Origin: Capra hircus
Taxonomy: Eukaryota; Chordata; Mammalia; Artiodactyla; Bovidae
Reading direction: 5' to 3'
DNA: 64,000 nt
Assembly: GCF_001704415.2 (NCBI RefSeq)
Contig: NC_030831.1
Span: 43,322,134-43,386,133, forward strand
Of the stretch, positions 46,491-58,775 are shown in pieces (within the stretch, counting starts at the first letter, position 1; each line of letters begins with the position of its first letter). The notes below the pieces were generated by a model. That model had not been told where the DNA came from, ran no database searches, and worked only from the letters and a program-made list of their open reading frames with translations. A program made the translations under genes and the position numbers.

Positions 46491-49140
46491 TAAAAATACA
46501 AAAAGTTACTTTTCAGAGGATTTGGGGTATTTTTTTAAATCGCTGACAAAAAAAAAAAAAAATCAGAGTTATTCTGACTACAGCTTCATTAAGTCTGTGA
46601 AAATCTGTGCCACAAAAAGGTTCTAGTGTGACCAAATATTCTAGAAATTCCTGCTCAGAGATTTAAGTTTAAAAAAGTTTCATACGAGAATAATCAAGAA
46701 AAAGATGGAAAGAACACGCTTAATTGTAATAAAATATAAAACATATTACACATATATAAAGAAAGCAAAACAAAATACTTTTTCTTGCTTTCTTTACTTT
46801 AAAGGCATTTAAAAGCTACCATTTAAAACACTTTTAAGAAAAGTCTTTAAAAGACTCTTGGTGTCTTCCCTAAATACATTTCCAGCTTAAAGGTGATCAT
46901 TTCAATTAAGGCAGAAATGTTTTAAATTCTTATTTAACATATAACAGTAGTTTTTGTATAATATATAGACACAACACTATAATTAATTTAGCAATTCTCC
47001 CAACAGAAGATCAACTAAAGAATAACCAGACTGAATAATATTTTGCCGTACAAACATCAATATTTTCTCATTACTGAGACATAATACCAGAGAGCATGCA
47101 TACTTATATATTTCTGTTAACTTGGGTGGTTAAAACATAGTTATCTTAAAGGAGAACCATTTATGAAAATGTTTTAACAAAAAGAGTAAATAGCATAAAT
47201 TTACACTGGATAGTAAAAAACTTAATTTTCCCAGTATACACGTCTTAAATCTCATCATCCTAAGTTCAAATACACATTTATCTCAACTTCTTTCCCTCCC
47301 CTCCTTACTCACTCCTCCTCTCCAGCCCAGGACCCCTACATCTACCCTACAGGGAATGTTCATCAGTCTGATTTATATACCTTAGAGTCTACAATGATAC
47401 TGCTGGCTCTGCAGGCTCACCAGTAAGACCAGCTGACGGCCTCACAGAGCTAACACTCCAATGTCTGTTCCCACTCCACCACCAAACCCCCCCAACCTAT
47501 TCTGTGGCACCAGAGGAACCAAATCTAACAGCCTGTTCTGAAATGAAAGGTCTAATAATATGCTTTGCTAACTATCAAGAGTGTTATTTTTTTCTTTCTA
47601 CTTAGCAACCTTAATTAACTAAACTTTATATTATCTCATAGAACAAGTATCATTAAACGACAAGTATTTTCCACTGAAAATAATTACTTCAGTTTCAGCA
47701 TATTTTCAACAAAAGTCAAAAATTATCTTTGTCTACTTCACATAATTTGGCAACACTCAAAGTCTGCGTAGCACAGAGGCTTCCCTTCTGTGCAGATTCT
47801 AGCTGAAGGGTAGTGGCTGTTCAGCATGCTGCCTCCAGGCGAGTTCCAAGGGGGACCGCAAGTAGGAGCCCGGGACCACTCAATGATATTTCCACTGGCA
47901 TAGAAGGGACGGGCCCTGCGGAGGCCACACTTCTGACACTCCTGTGCTGGGATGAGATGACTAGAGTTGTGGTTCTTTTTGTGTACAGTGTGGATTTGGG
48001 TTACAAAAATTCCCCTTGTGACATTAATCCAGACAGTAACTGTCTAAATTTCATGAGACCTCACAGCACTAAACCACTTTCTACACGAACAAGGAGAACA
48101 TGGAGGGGAATCAAAATTGACAGCAAATCATAAAACGAAGTCAACTGGCAAGTGTTAATCCCAAATGTTCTCATGCTTCCTATCAACATAGTCTCCTAAG
48201 AGTCTCCTCCCCACGGTGGCCTCTGCTCAAGGCCGAGACTCTCCCAGCCAAGAGGCACCTCCTTTAGATATAGCCTAAACTGCCATCCAGATCATCTGCC
48301 CCAGCGAGTTACCTGTCCTCTACTGGGACTGAGAATATCTGATTTACACTATGAAAACTACCTCGGCAAACATCTCACTATTTAAATTTTACTATATATA
48401 TACACTTTTATGAGTATTTTATGAGTAACATACTAAGTTCTTCAAATGCAAATAGAATCAAAACGATTCTTAATCGTGAAAGGAGGTCAGAGTTAGGGAG
48501 CAACTATCATTATAAAATTTTTAAACAGATTTTCATCATTTCCCACCAATATAACTTAATTTTATATACCTCAGACAACAGAATGAACCAACTGTTTCAT
48601 CGAAACTATGTCTTAACAGTTCTCAAATGAAATTGGTTCCAACAGTTCAGGGCAAAAAGTTGTATTTACATTCTTTTTTACTATTAATGTAAATAAGCTC
48701 CCCAATACTCTCCCAAGGATTTAAAGAGGCTAAAGTATGAATAAGTGACTATCAAGTTAGAAAGTGATAAAGTGAAAGAAAGCTAAGTTCAAGAATATTA
48801 CATGATTTTTCAATTTAAAGCTAGTATACATGGTGGTCAAACACTAATTAACTTTCTCTGACATTCTGCTAAACTCTTCTCAGACCCTTATAATCTATAC
48901 TAAAACCCCAGTGCAAGACCTAAGGCAACTAAGATCTAATTACAGTATGAAAAACAACACCAGATTTTTTTCAAACTCAAGAATCACTTTATGGACTCCA
49001 AATATATATATATTTACTTAAGACTGTTTTAGCAGTTCTTTATCAACCTGGAATCAAAGTATCTTGAAACATTCATCTTTTTATAAAGAGAAGAAATGAT
49101 TCAGTTAAAATATATGTGCAATATATGTGTTGACAAAATA
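46491..49140. other. Intron 1 DNA, mostly nothing recognised
   Basis: AT-rich with low-complexity tracts. A GC-richer stretch at about 47770-47960 is discussed as a finding. No named repeat. Confidence 0.35.
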
Positions 49141-49345
49141 CCCTTACATAAATTTCCTCATTTGATTCTCCTAACAATTTTGTAAGAAGGGCTGGATATT
49201 ATTTCCCCTTTACAGACAAAGAAAGAGAGTCAGAGGGGTGATATGGATTGCCTGAGGTTAGAACTAAGTGATAGTCTCTAGACCAAGAATCAAACCACAT
49301 CTTCTACAGGCAACTCTTTATGTTCTTACCACAATACCATGTGAC
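49141..49345 (-). repeat. MIR SINE (minus)
   Basis: 'tcctcatttgattctcctaa', 'tatttcccctttacagacaa', 'gaaagagagtcagaggggtg'. Confidence 0.7.
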
Positions 49346-49434
49346 ATTAAACAGTTGATTTGCAACCTTTCGGAAGAGCTAAGGAACTTGATAGGAATCA
49401 ACATGACGCCATAAGAAAAATATTTTTTCTGGAC

Positions 49435-50800
49435 CAACTTAGTTTCCAGCAAGAGTTAAGTCATCATCTTCCCACCCCTTCCTGTCCATCCCACCCTCCC
49501 CACCCCATAAGCACCCAGGCAGTAAGCCTGAGAGCCTCCCAAGATTCCTTCCTTCTTCCCACTGACATGTCAAAAACTAAACAGCCATGTGCCATTCTAT
49601 TTCTCAAAACACCCTCAGACTCTTTCTCCCTATTCCATTACCTTTGGTCTGAACAGCCATAACACTCCTAACTGGTTTGGTAACTTAGAGGCTGCTGCTG
49701 TTGCTGCTAAGTCATTTCAGTAGTATCCGATTCTGTGCAACCCCATAGATGGCAGCCCACCAGGCTCCCCCATCCCTGGGATTCTCAAGGCAAGAACACT
49801 GGAGAGGGTTGCCATTTCCTTCTCCAATGCATGAAAGCGAAAAGTGAAAGTGAAGTCGCTCAGTCGTGTCCAACCCTTAGCGACCCCATGGACTGCAGCC
49901 CACCAGGCTCCCCATCCATGGGATTTTCCAGGCAAGAGCGCTGGAGTCGGGTGCCATTGCCTTCTCCAACTTAGAGGCTACTAAGACCTAATGATAGTAT
50001 GAAATGCCCAGTGGTGTCTCTGCCCTCAGCTTACTCAGTTCAATCCATCTTCTACAAAGCTTATCTTCCCAGAGGAGTCTGCTTACATCATTTTCCTGCT
50101 TAAAATGCTTCTATAGCTATCCACCACCTATACAGACTATAAATACAAACTCAGTCTTGAGACACAAAAAGGCCTTCATCACCTGAGCCCTCCCACATAC
50201 CTTTCTAGCTGATCTCCTCGTCCACCCTTCCCACACACATCCGACGCTCCAGGCACAGTGGACGCCCACTGCAGAGAGGACAGACAGGTTCAGTCTCATG
50301 TGCCAAATCCAAACAATTGGCAGTGACTGCCTGAAGCACCCTGCTGAGAACTGGAGATACTTATAAATTTAGCAGCAAAAATGTGATGAATGATTACGCA
50401 GCGCCTGCTTTTGGTATGGGGACGTGGGTGTCACACACGTGCCATACCACAATTCGTGTACTACTGCTCTCTGACAGTTCTCCCACGTTTCTAAGTCTCT
50501 GTGCTGACTGCTGCTTCTGCTGAGCATGCTCTTCTGTGATCCCACTGCTCATCCTTCCAGACCCCATCAACAGAGCTCCCCTGTGATACCTCCCTGATGT
50601 CACACCAGCAGAGTCAGTCCCTCTCTCCCTGGACTCACACAGCTTTCTGTATGTCTCTACTATTTGGAATCATTGGACTGTAAGTGTTCATTTATGCTCC
50701 TGTGACCTTCTTGAAGGTATGAGTGCACTTCCTTTCCCTCTGTATCTTCAACATTTAGTCCAGTACACTTAGAAGACACCCAAGTACTGGTGAAACGAAT
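49435..50800 (+). repeat. L2 LINE ORF2 to 3' end (plus), split by Bov-A dimer
   Basis: 'ccttcctgtccatcccaccc', 'taaaatgcttctatagctat', 'aaggccttcatcacctgag', 'attggactgtaagtgttcat', 'agtccagtacacttagaaga' follow L2 order. Coding capacity is lost. Confidence 0.65.
49694..49967 (-). mobile_element. Bov-A dimeric SINE (minus), 12-bp TSD
   Basis: Two Bov-A monomers in tandem ('caccaggctcccccatccct' and 'caccaggctccccatccatg'). The duplication aacttagaggct is at 49682-49693 and 49968-49979. Confidence 0.93.
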
Positions 50801-51255
50801 ACATGAAGACATTAATGGAGATTCCTCTAACATGCTATTTCACTAAAATCCAGGAAGATACAGCAAAGCCAGGACCAGACAACCTATGGGGACTGTCACT
50901 GGCATTCTACCACTACTCATCATATATTTCCATATATATCTATATCTCTCACAAATATAAACTACTAAGGGAGTATACTAGATAGGAATTTGGCTTCCAA
51001 TTAGATTAGTCAGCGGAGAAAATGGGAAATACAAGGGGAAAAAACTGACTCAATTTCTTTAAAAAGTGCTCTAGCACAAGTAGTATAAAAAGATCTAAGA
51101 GTCAGTTTTCAGAAGCTAAATATGGACCACTAAATCTTATTATTATTAGGGATACAGCCTTTCCATATACTTGACACTAGTCAAATCCTCATTATATTTA
51201 CACTAATGCCACTAAAAGGGGCCTCGGTTTGATCCCTAATCAGAGAACTATACGG

Positions 51256-51565
51256 TTTCCCTGATAGCTCAATTGGTAAAGAATCCACCTACAACGCAGG
51301 AGTCCCGGGTTCAATTCCAGGCTCGGGAAGATCCGCTGGCAAAGGGATAGGCTACCCATTCCCGTATTCTTGGGCTTCACATGTGGCTCAGCTGGTAAAC
51401 AATCTGCCCACAACGTGGGAAACCTGGGTTCAATCCCTGGATTGGGAAGATCCCCTGGAGAAGGGAAAGGTTACCCACTCCAGTATTCTGGCCTGGAGAA
51501 TTTCGTGGACTACATAGTCCATAGGGTCGCAAAGAGTTGGACACGAGTGAGCAACTTTCACTCAC
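51256..51565 (+). mobile_element. Bov-tA tandem dimer (plus)
   Basis: Two tRNA-like units: 'agctcaattggtaaagaatc' with 'ggttcaattccaggctcggg', then 'ggctcagctggtaaacaatc' with 'ggttcaatccctggattggg'. It ends 'gagcaactttcactcact' and directly abuts the L1 poly-T. Confidence 0.9.
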
Positions 51566-53286
51566 TTTATTTTTTAACTTTATTTTTTTAATTAATTTTA
51601 ATTGGAGGCTAATTAACTTACAATATTGTGGTGGTTTTTGCCATACATTGACTTGAATCAGCCATGGGTGTACATGTGTTCCCCATCTTGACCCTCCCTC
51701 ACCATCCCATCCCTCAGGGTTATCCCAGTGCACCAGCCCCAAGCATCCTGTCTCGTGCATCAAACCTGGACTGGCGATCTATTTCATACAAGGTAATATA
51801 CATGTTTCATTGCTATTCTCTCAAATCATCCCACCCACACCTTCTCCCACAGAGTCCAAAAGTTTGTTCTTTACATCTGTGTCTCTGTTGTTGTCTTGCA
51901 TATAGGGCCATCACTACCATCTTTCTAAATTCCATATATATGCATTCATATACTGTATTGGTGTTTTTCTGACTTACTTCGCTCTGTATAATAGGCTCCA
52001 GTTTCATCCACCTCATTAGAACTGATTCAAATGTATTCTTTTTAACAGCTGAGTAATATTCCATTGTGTATATGTACCACAACTTTCTCATTCATTCGTC
52101 TGCCAATGGACATCTAGGTTGCTTCCATGTCCTGACTATTGTAAACAGTGCTGTGATGAACACTGGGGTACACGTCTCTTTCAATTCTGGTTTCCTTGGA
52201 GTGTATGCCCAGCAGTGGGATTGCTGGGTCATATGGCACTTCTATTTCCAGTTTTTTAAGGAATCTCCACACTGTTCTCCATAATGGCTATACTAGTTTG
52301 CATTTCCACCAACAGTGTAAGAGGGTTCCTTTTCCTCCGCACCCTCTCCAGCATTTATTGTTTGTAGACTTTTTGATGACAGCCATTCTGACCGGTGTGA
52401 GATAGTACCTCATTGTGTTTTTGATTTGCATTTCTTTGATAATGGTTGATATTGAGCATCTTTTCATGTGTTTGTTAGCCATCTGAATGTCTCTTTTGGA
52501 GAAATGTCTGTTTAGTTCTTTGGCCCATTTTTTGATTGGTCACTTATTTTTCTGGAATTGAGCTGCAGGAGTTGCTTGCATATTTTTGAGATTAATTCTT
52601 TGTCAGTTGCTTCATTTGCTATTATTTTCTCCCATTCCGAAGGCTGTCTTTTCACCTTGCTTATAGTTTCCTTCGTTGTGCAAAAGCTTTTAAGTTTAAT
52701 TAGGTCCCATTTGTTTATTTTTGCTTTTATCTCCATTACTCTGGGAGGTGGGTCACAGAGGATCCTGCTATGATTTATGTCAGAAAGTGTTTTGCCTATG
52801 TTTTCCTCTAGGAGGTTTATAGTTTCTGGTCTTAGGTTTAGATCTTTAATTCATTTCGAGTTTATTTTTGTGTATGGTGTTAGAAAGTGTTCTAGTTTCA
52901 TTCTTTTACAAGTGGTTGACCAGTTTTCCCAGCACCACTTGTTAAAGAGATTGTCTTTTCTCCATCGTATATTCTTGCCTCCTTTGTCAAAGAAAAGGTG
53001 TCCATAGGTGCGTGGATTTATCTCTGGGCTTTCTATTTTGTTCCATTGATCTATGTTTCTGTCTTTGTGCCAGTACCATACCGCCCTGATGACTGTGACT
53101 TTGTAGTACAGCCTAAAGTCAGGCAGGTTGATTCCTCCAGTTCCATTCTTCTTTCTCAAGACTGCTTTGGCTATTTGAGGTTTTTTTAATTTCCATACAA
53201 ATTGTGAAATTATTTGTTCTAGTTCTCTGAAAAATACCATTGATAGCTTGATAGGGATGGTACTGAATCTATAGATTGCTTTTACT
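51566..53286 (-). mobile_element. Bovine L1, 5'-truncated, about 1.7 kb (minus)
   Basis: A minus-strand L1 with a T-rich start (reverse of the tail) at 51566-51600, the 3' UTR, and the ORF2 C-terminal part. The minus frame at 52851-53240 is open for 129 codons and reads FWREL-like start, QIAKAVLRKKNGTGGI, LPDFRLYYKVTVIRAVWYW and GKNIRWRKDNLFNKWCWENW. This is the C-terminal end of L1 ORF2. Smaller open pieces (51813-52091, 52512-52736) belong to the same ORF2 but are out of phase. It lacks the endonuclease and RT core. Confidence 0.93.
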
Positions 53287-54117
53287 TCAGAGAACTACAA
53301 TCCCGCAGGCCGAATGGTGAGGCCAAATAAAGAAAATTACTGATTTTAAAAATCAGTATTTATATTAAATGTAAGTAAAATACACAGTCCAACTTAAATT
53401 ACATATGATTACATCAGATAAAAAACAAATCCAAACTATATCCTCCTTGTAAAAAACACACCTTAAATGTAAGAACATTAAAAACTGATAGTGAAATTAT
53501 GGAAAAGGAACAACTGAGTAAATTTTAGTCAAAGAAAGCCAATGTAACTGTACACACGTTAACTATAAACACACAGACAAACAGATCAATCTACCTAGAA
53601 GTTATCACAACTCTAAATTTTATGCACCTAAAAATACAGTCTCAATAGTAAAAATTGACATAATAATCCATGGATCAAAGTAGAAATTACAATGAAAATT
53701 GGAAAAATACTTGAACTTAATAATAAAATGTGACGATATACCAAAACTTCTAGGAGAGTGATGTCAGAAACAGTGAAAAACTTCTAATCATCAAAACACA
53801 ACACTAACAAGGTGAAATGGAAAGTCACAGAGCTGGAGAAGGTACACATAGCTGGCAAATGGCTCAAATCCAGAGTATACAAAAATCAGAACATGTGAAA
53901 ATAAGAAGAGACAAAAAACGTAACATAAGTAGATCAGCAGTTACCAGAGGCTTAGAAAGGGAAGAATGGGCAATTATTGTTTAATGGTTACAGTTTCAGT
54001 TTGGGTGATGAAAAATTTTGGAAACAGATGGTGGTGATGGTTGTAAAACACTGTGAATATAATTAATCCCAGTAAGTTAGTTACAACTGTAACTTTTATA
54101 TATATATGAAAAAAATC

Positions 54118-54240
54118 TGGGACTTCCCTGGCAGTCCAGTGGTTAAGACTCTGGCTTCCAGAGGAACAGTGAGTGCAGGCTCAACTTCTGATTGGGGAAC
54201 TAAGTTTCACATGCAGAGAGGTGGGTGAGACCAAATATTA
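54118..54240 (+). mobile_element. CHR-type SINE fragment (plus)
   Basis: 'gggacttccctggcagtcca', 'gattggggaactaagtttca'. Confidence 0.8.
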
Positions 54241-54378
54241 AATATTAATAATAATAGAAAAACGGTCAAAAGACCTGAACAGGAACTTCACAGAAGTTCC
54301 TTTTCATCCTTGTGAAAAATAAACATAAAAAGGCACTCAACCTGACTAGTCATCAGATAAATGAAACTTAAAACCATT

Positions 54379-54616
54379 CAGTTCACTTCAGTCGCTCAGT
54401 CGTGTCTGACTCTTTGCGACCCCATGAATTGCAGCACACCAGGCCTCCCTGTCCATCACCAACTCCCGGAGTTCATTCAAACTCACGTCCATCAAGTCAG
54501 TGATGCCATCCAGCCATCACATCCTCTGTCGTCCCCTTCTCCTCCTGCCCCCAATCCCTTCCAGCATCACAGTCTTTTTCAATGAGTCAACTCTTCGCAT
54601 GAGGTGGCCAAAGTAC
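54379..54616 (-). mobile_element. BovB 3' tail (minus)
   Basis: 'cagtcgctcagtcgtgtctg' through 'cttcgcatgaggtggccaaa'. About 240 nt, little diverged. Confidence 0.92.
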
Positions 54617-55245
54617 TTTAAAAAATATGTACAACCCAAATAGCTACACTTCTCATTTGTTAACCACATTTCCAAGTATTAGGGTGGATGCAGAGCAACA
54701 GACACACTGCAAGTAAGAAAGGTAAACACAAACCAGCACTTTGTAAAACTGCTTGGGCACATCTACTAAAACTCAAGAGATACATGCAACAACCCAGCAA
54801 GTCTACTAGATAACACACCTAACAGAAGTACACACGGATATTCAGAAGAGTTCACAGCAATCCTATTTGAAATAGTCAAAAACTCCAAACAATTCATACG
54901 TCTATCAGCAACAGAACGGGTAAATCAACTTTGGTATTTTCATACAACTGAATACCATATAGCAATAAAAACAATATAAAGCAACATGCAACAACAAATA
55001 ATTTTGTCTAACAAGATGTTGAACAAAAGCAGCCAGCCAGCCACACACACACATCACAAAATGTAAGATTCCACACAAATAAGAGTTCACAAGCAAGCAA
55101 GTCCAAGGTATGGTGATAAACTAAGACACTGATTAAATGTGGATGGCTACTGGTAATATTCTTTTGTTCTTAATCAGGTTAGTATTTATAAGACTGTCAT
55201 TAATGATTTGTGCACTTTTCTGTATGTATACTGAACTTCCAAAAA

Positions 55246-57100
55246 AAAAAAAAAAAGGGGAAGAAGTTTTGAGGAGGAAATGTCAAATTAGATTTTTAGA
55301 CAGGAGAGAAGTGGTCAATGGTTTAATTATTTTCAAATAGACATAACACATACCAAAGAGTCTTTAAGAGATTCTGATTATCAGCCTATCATCACTAAAA
55401 TAAAAAACGGCTTTGAACTGTTGAGCACCTAGGTGAAACCTGCTCAAATTGCATAAAAATCTGGTATAACATTTCCTTGATGTATTACTTTGTATGATGA
55501 GGACAGTGCAAGCAGCAAAACAGTATGTCTATTTAAAATCAATAGAATCCCAGTTAGATATTGCCCTGAGAACAGCAAAGTCTGGACCAGATAAGTTGAA
55601 TAAACTCAAAAGCCATGCAAAAAAAAAATCTTGTCTAGTCCTGACCTTATTATACTGCCACTCAAAAATAATTACATAGAAGTTAGAAGTAGGCAAAACA
55701 TTACTACCTTTCCTAATAAACTTGTACTACTATTTATATATATCAGTATTTTTCTAATCTCTAAGTAATCAAGATCCCATGTAATGGTGTAAAGTATGTA
55801 GACAACACCAAAAACCATTTGCCCAATGATACTTTGTTTTCACCTCTTTTGTTTGGTTTAAGACATCAGGATGAGTACATTTTATCTGCATGTTGCATTT
55901 CAGAGCTGTAATGAAGACACATGTTCACAAAACAGGGAACTACCTTTCATCTGGTAGTTGTGTTACCAGTGACCATTCTGCATGGTTCTGCTGCTGCTTC
56001 AGGGACACCTCTAGCCCAGAGATGCAAGAAGAACTTGCAAGAGGGAGGCCAATGTCCCCAAGATTTATCCCAAACCAGTTCTTGAGCATCCAAGTATCTC
56101 AGTTAATCCAGATGACCCCAGGCCACATTTCACTGACCTCCCATCAGCTCCAGTTCATCCAAGTTTGTACCCCAATATAGGCTCCTCTGGCTTCAGCTCC
56201 CAGGTATCGCTCGCTTATGATAAACAGCTTGGGCAGACTGTCTGAACCTTCCTACTCAACTTGGCTCTGTGGTGTTTAGTAAACAACCGCTGAACAGAGG
56301 AATGAATATATAGGCAGAGCGGTGCAAGCCAGTAAAGGCGAGGTACCAGACAGAGACACTTTAAATCTAACGAAATCTGAACAACAAAAGTAATGAAGCC
56401 TTTTACCACTTCATTCTTCTTCTGTATTAAAAATAAAACAACCTCAGTAGCAACAGGGACACCCACCCCTGAGCTCCTTGGAGATACATCTAATTCCAGG
56501 GCTGGGGCAGAAAATATATAGGACAATCCCTGAAACACTGTATAGTGCAGAAAGTGCTTAACACGAGAGAGAGGGGCATAGAGGGACACAGGAGCCAACG
56601 TGAAGGAACCTCCAATGGCCACAGTTGGAACAATTTGAGCAACAAAAGAAATAACCCGGTAACAGGTAACATAGTATAAAATATACAAGATTCCAGACTT
56701 AATAGATGATAGAATAAATAAGCAAACAGGGAGAAGAGTCAAATCTTCCTTATAAAAGAATTTCAAAAAATACTAAGTAAATATTCACCACTTCAGAAGG
56801 AGACCCCGGTGATTGCAGCTCAAAGGATAAAGTATAGAAGAGGCAAAAACAGTAAAAATGTTAGTGGAGAAGCCTGGCAAACAAGATTCACATTGCTAGA
56901 AGTGTTGTCTAGACACCACATGCCCAAGTCCGATGTGACAAGGGGAGCCCTGCCCCTTCCTAGTACTCTCTGCGCAAATGCAAAACATCAGTCCAGTCAA
57001 GAAAACATCAGGCAAACCTAAACAGAAGGATATTCTGCAAAACCCCCAGCCAACCCTCCTCAAAACTGTGAAGGTCATGAGAAACAAGGAAAGTCTGAGA
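55246..57100. other. Intron 1 DNA with two unexplained reading frames
   Basis: No named repeat. Contains a 183-codon minus-strand open frame (56215-56766) and a proline-rich plus-strand frame at about 56034-56233. Both are listed as findings and neither is called a gene. Confidence 0.3.
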
Positions 57101-57119
57101 AACAGCCACAGAGCAGAAG

Positions 57120-57395
57120 AGACTAGTGAGCCATAATGACTAAATGCACTCAGCTGTTCTGGGTGGGACTGTGGAACAGAAAAACGACACTAATGGAAAA
57201 CTAGGGAAATCCAAATGAAGTCAGGAGTTTAGTTAACAGTAATATGCTGATGGTTAGTTTTCACAAATGTACCCAGAAATATAAGATATTAACAAGGAGG
57301 GAACAGGGTTAAGAGACACACAGGAACCCTCTGCACTATCTGTGCAACTTTTCTTCTAAAATTATCTCATTTTAAAAATTACTTTAAAAAAATTA
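57120..57395 (+). repeat. Probable L1-type 3' fragment
   Basis: 'ggactgtggaacagaaaaac', 'ggagtttagttaacagtaat', 'ctctgcactatctgtgcaac' resemble a common interspersed L1-class 3' region. Weak. Confidence 0.35.
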
Positions 57396-57832
57396 CATTT
57401 GGCAATTTGGCAACAGGGATATCGTCCTCATAGTTTTAAACAAGTACTGTATCTGGGAGAGGGAAGTTTCCTTTTTTCTACTTAGCCAACAGGAAGCAAA
57501 TGGGAAATACCATGGGACTCAATGACACTACTGTGAAGGTGGGATGGGAACTGCTGCCATTGTGCAGAAATCGAGTAGGAAAGTTATTTCGAGTTTACAG
57601 ACAAGACAGGCAGAGTGCAACTCACTGTCTCTTATCAACCCACAGTCTTTGGCAAGTCAATGATTTTTTTCCTTCTAAACTTAGTCAAAAACTCTTAGTA
57701 AAGCAAATAGCTTCCCCACAGAGTCCCAACTTACTTACGAACCAGTATCTATATATGACTAATACTTGCCCACCCTCTGCATGAGGCAGAAATACAGATA
57801 CAAAACCACAAACCGATTATTTCAAGACCTTA

Positions 57833-58030
57833 ATGTTAAGTCGCTCAGTGGTGTCCGACTCTCTGCGACCCCATGGACTGTAGCCTGGCAGGTTCCTCTG
57901 TCCATGTAATTGTCCAGGCAAGAATACTGGAGTGGGTTGCCATTCTCTTTCCCAGGGGATTTTCCTGACTTAAGGATCAAACCCAGGTCTCCTGCATTGA
58001 AGGCAGGTTCTTTACCTAAATCTGAGCCAC
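57833..58030 (-). mobile_element. Bov-tA SINE (minus)
   Basis: 'taagtcgctcagtggtgtcc', 'ctggagtgggttgccattct', 'tcaaacccaggtctcctgca'. Confidence 0.9.
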
Positions 58031-58117
58031 AGCGGGCTCTCATTATTCCAAAATCTCTTCCAAAAGTGTCTATGGCCACTCTCACAAGACCCAAGTGGAA
58101 GGTTGTGAGTGTGTGTA

Positions 58118-58200
58118 TGGGCTCAGTTATGATAAACTCTGTGACTCTATGGAATGTAGCCTGCCAGGCTCCTCTGTCTATGGGATTTTCGTTGTTGGAA
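58118..58200 (-). repeat. Bov-A SINE remnant (minus)
   Basis: 'gtagcctgccaggctcctct' and 'gtctatgggattttcgttg'. Short and internally deleted. Confidence 0.75.
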
Positions 58201-58694
58201 AGTAAACTGGAGCCAATGATGACAGCAATCTTAACTGATTACAGCTAAAATATCTTAATCTTGCAAACAATCATCTCAACACATAGTTAAAACCCCTTCC
58301 AGAGGCCTGGAAGGGGACTGTATGAGAAGCAGGTTTCAAGTTCCGCTGTGTTAGCTTCATGGCAAACTGCTCACTCTATTTATGTTCTATTTTCTCCTCT
58401 ATAATGACTAAACCTATTTATATTTACATCACCCATGGAAACCTGAACACTGCATGCACACAGAAAGGACTCAACGCATGTTTTTAAAACTGAATTAAGC
58501 CCACATATCTGGACATATTGTTCAAATATAATAATTCTTATCTGTTGATATAAATGACAAGGTATTTCACCAACCCATAACACTGTCATTCATCCCTGAC
58601 CTCTACCCTGGGCACATACATCTCAAGTATTCCTTTCATTTAACAATAAGGATGCGTACACTCAAGAAAAAATATGAAGAGTAAAAAAAAAAAT

Positions 58695-58775
58695 TAATGT
58701 TTTAAAACATGTTTTCACTACTTTGACCTTTCACTACTTTTCACTACTTTGACAAAAATTAATGTTTTCACTACT
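58695..58775. repeat. Short local tandem duplication
   Basis: The unit 'ttttcactactttgac' recurs two to four times with variants between 58711 and 58775, and 'aattaatgtttt' is repeated at both ends. Confidence 0.7.

Larger units (their letters stand above)
51215..53335 (+). mobile_element. CHR-type SINE fragment split by a 2-kb composite
   Basis: The left piece (to 51250) reads 'ggtttgatccctaatcagag' and the right piece (from 53298) 'caatcccgcaggccgaatgg'. Joined, they form one CHR body. The 11-bp repeat tcagagaacta is at 51240-51250 and 53287-53297. Confidence 0.8.
53900..55245 (+). repeat. Old L1M/HAL1-type copy (plus), interrupted
   Basis: 3'-region motifs: 'gatcagcagttaccagaggc', 'agatggtggtgatggttgta'. 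After the insertions: 'aatcctatttgaaatagtca', 'ctttggtattttcatacaac', and an A-tract near 55241. Interrupted by a CHR SINE and a BovB tail. Confidence 0.55.

Noticed and set aside
52851..53240. 129-codon frame as a host gene
   Set aside because: It is the C-terminal end of L1 ORF2 in a 5'-truncated copy.
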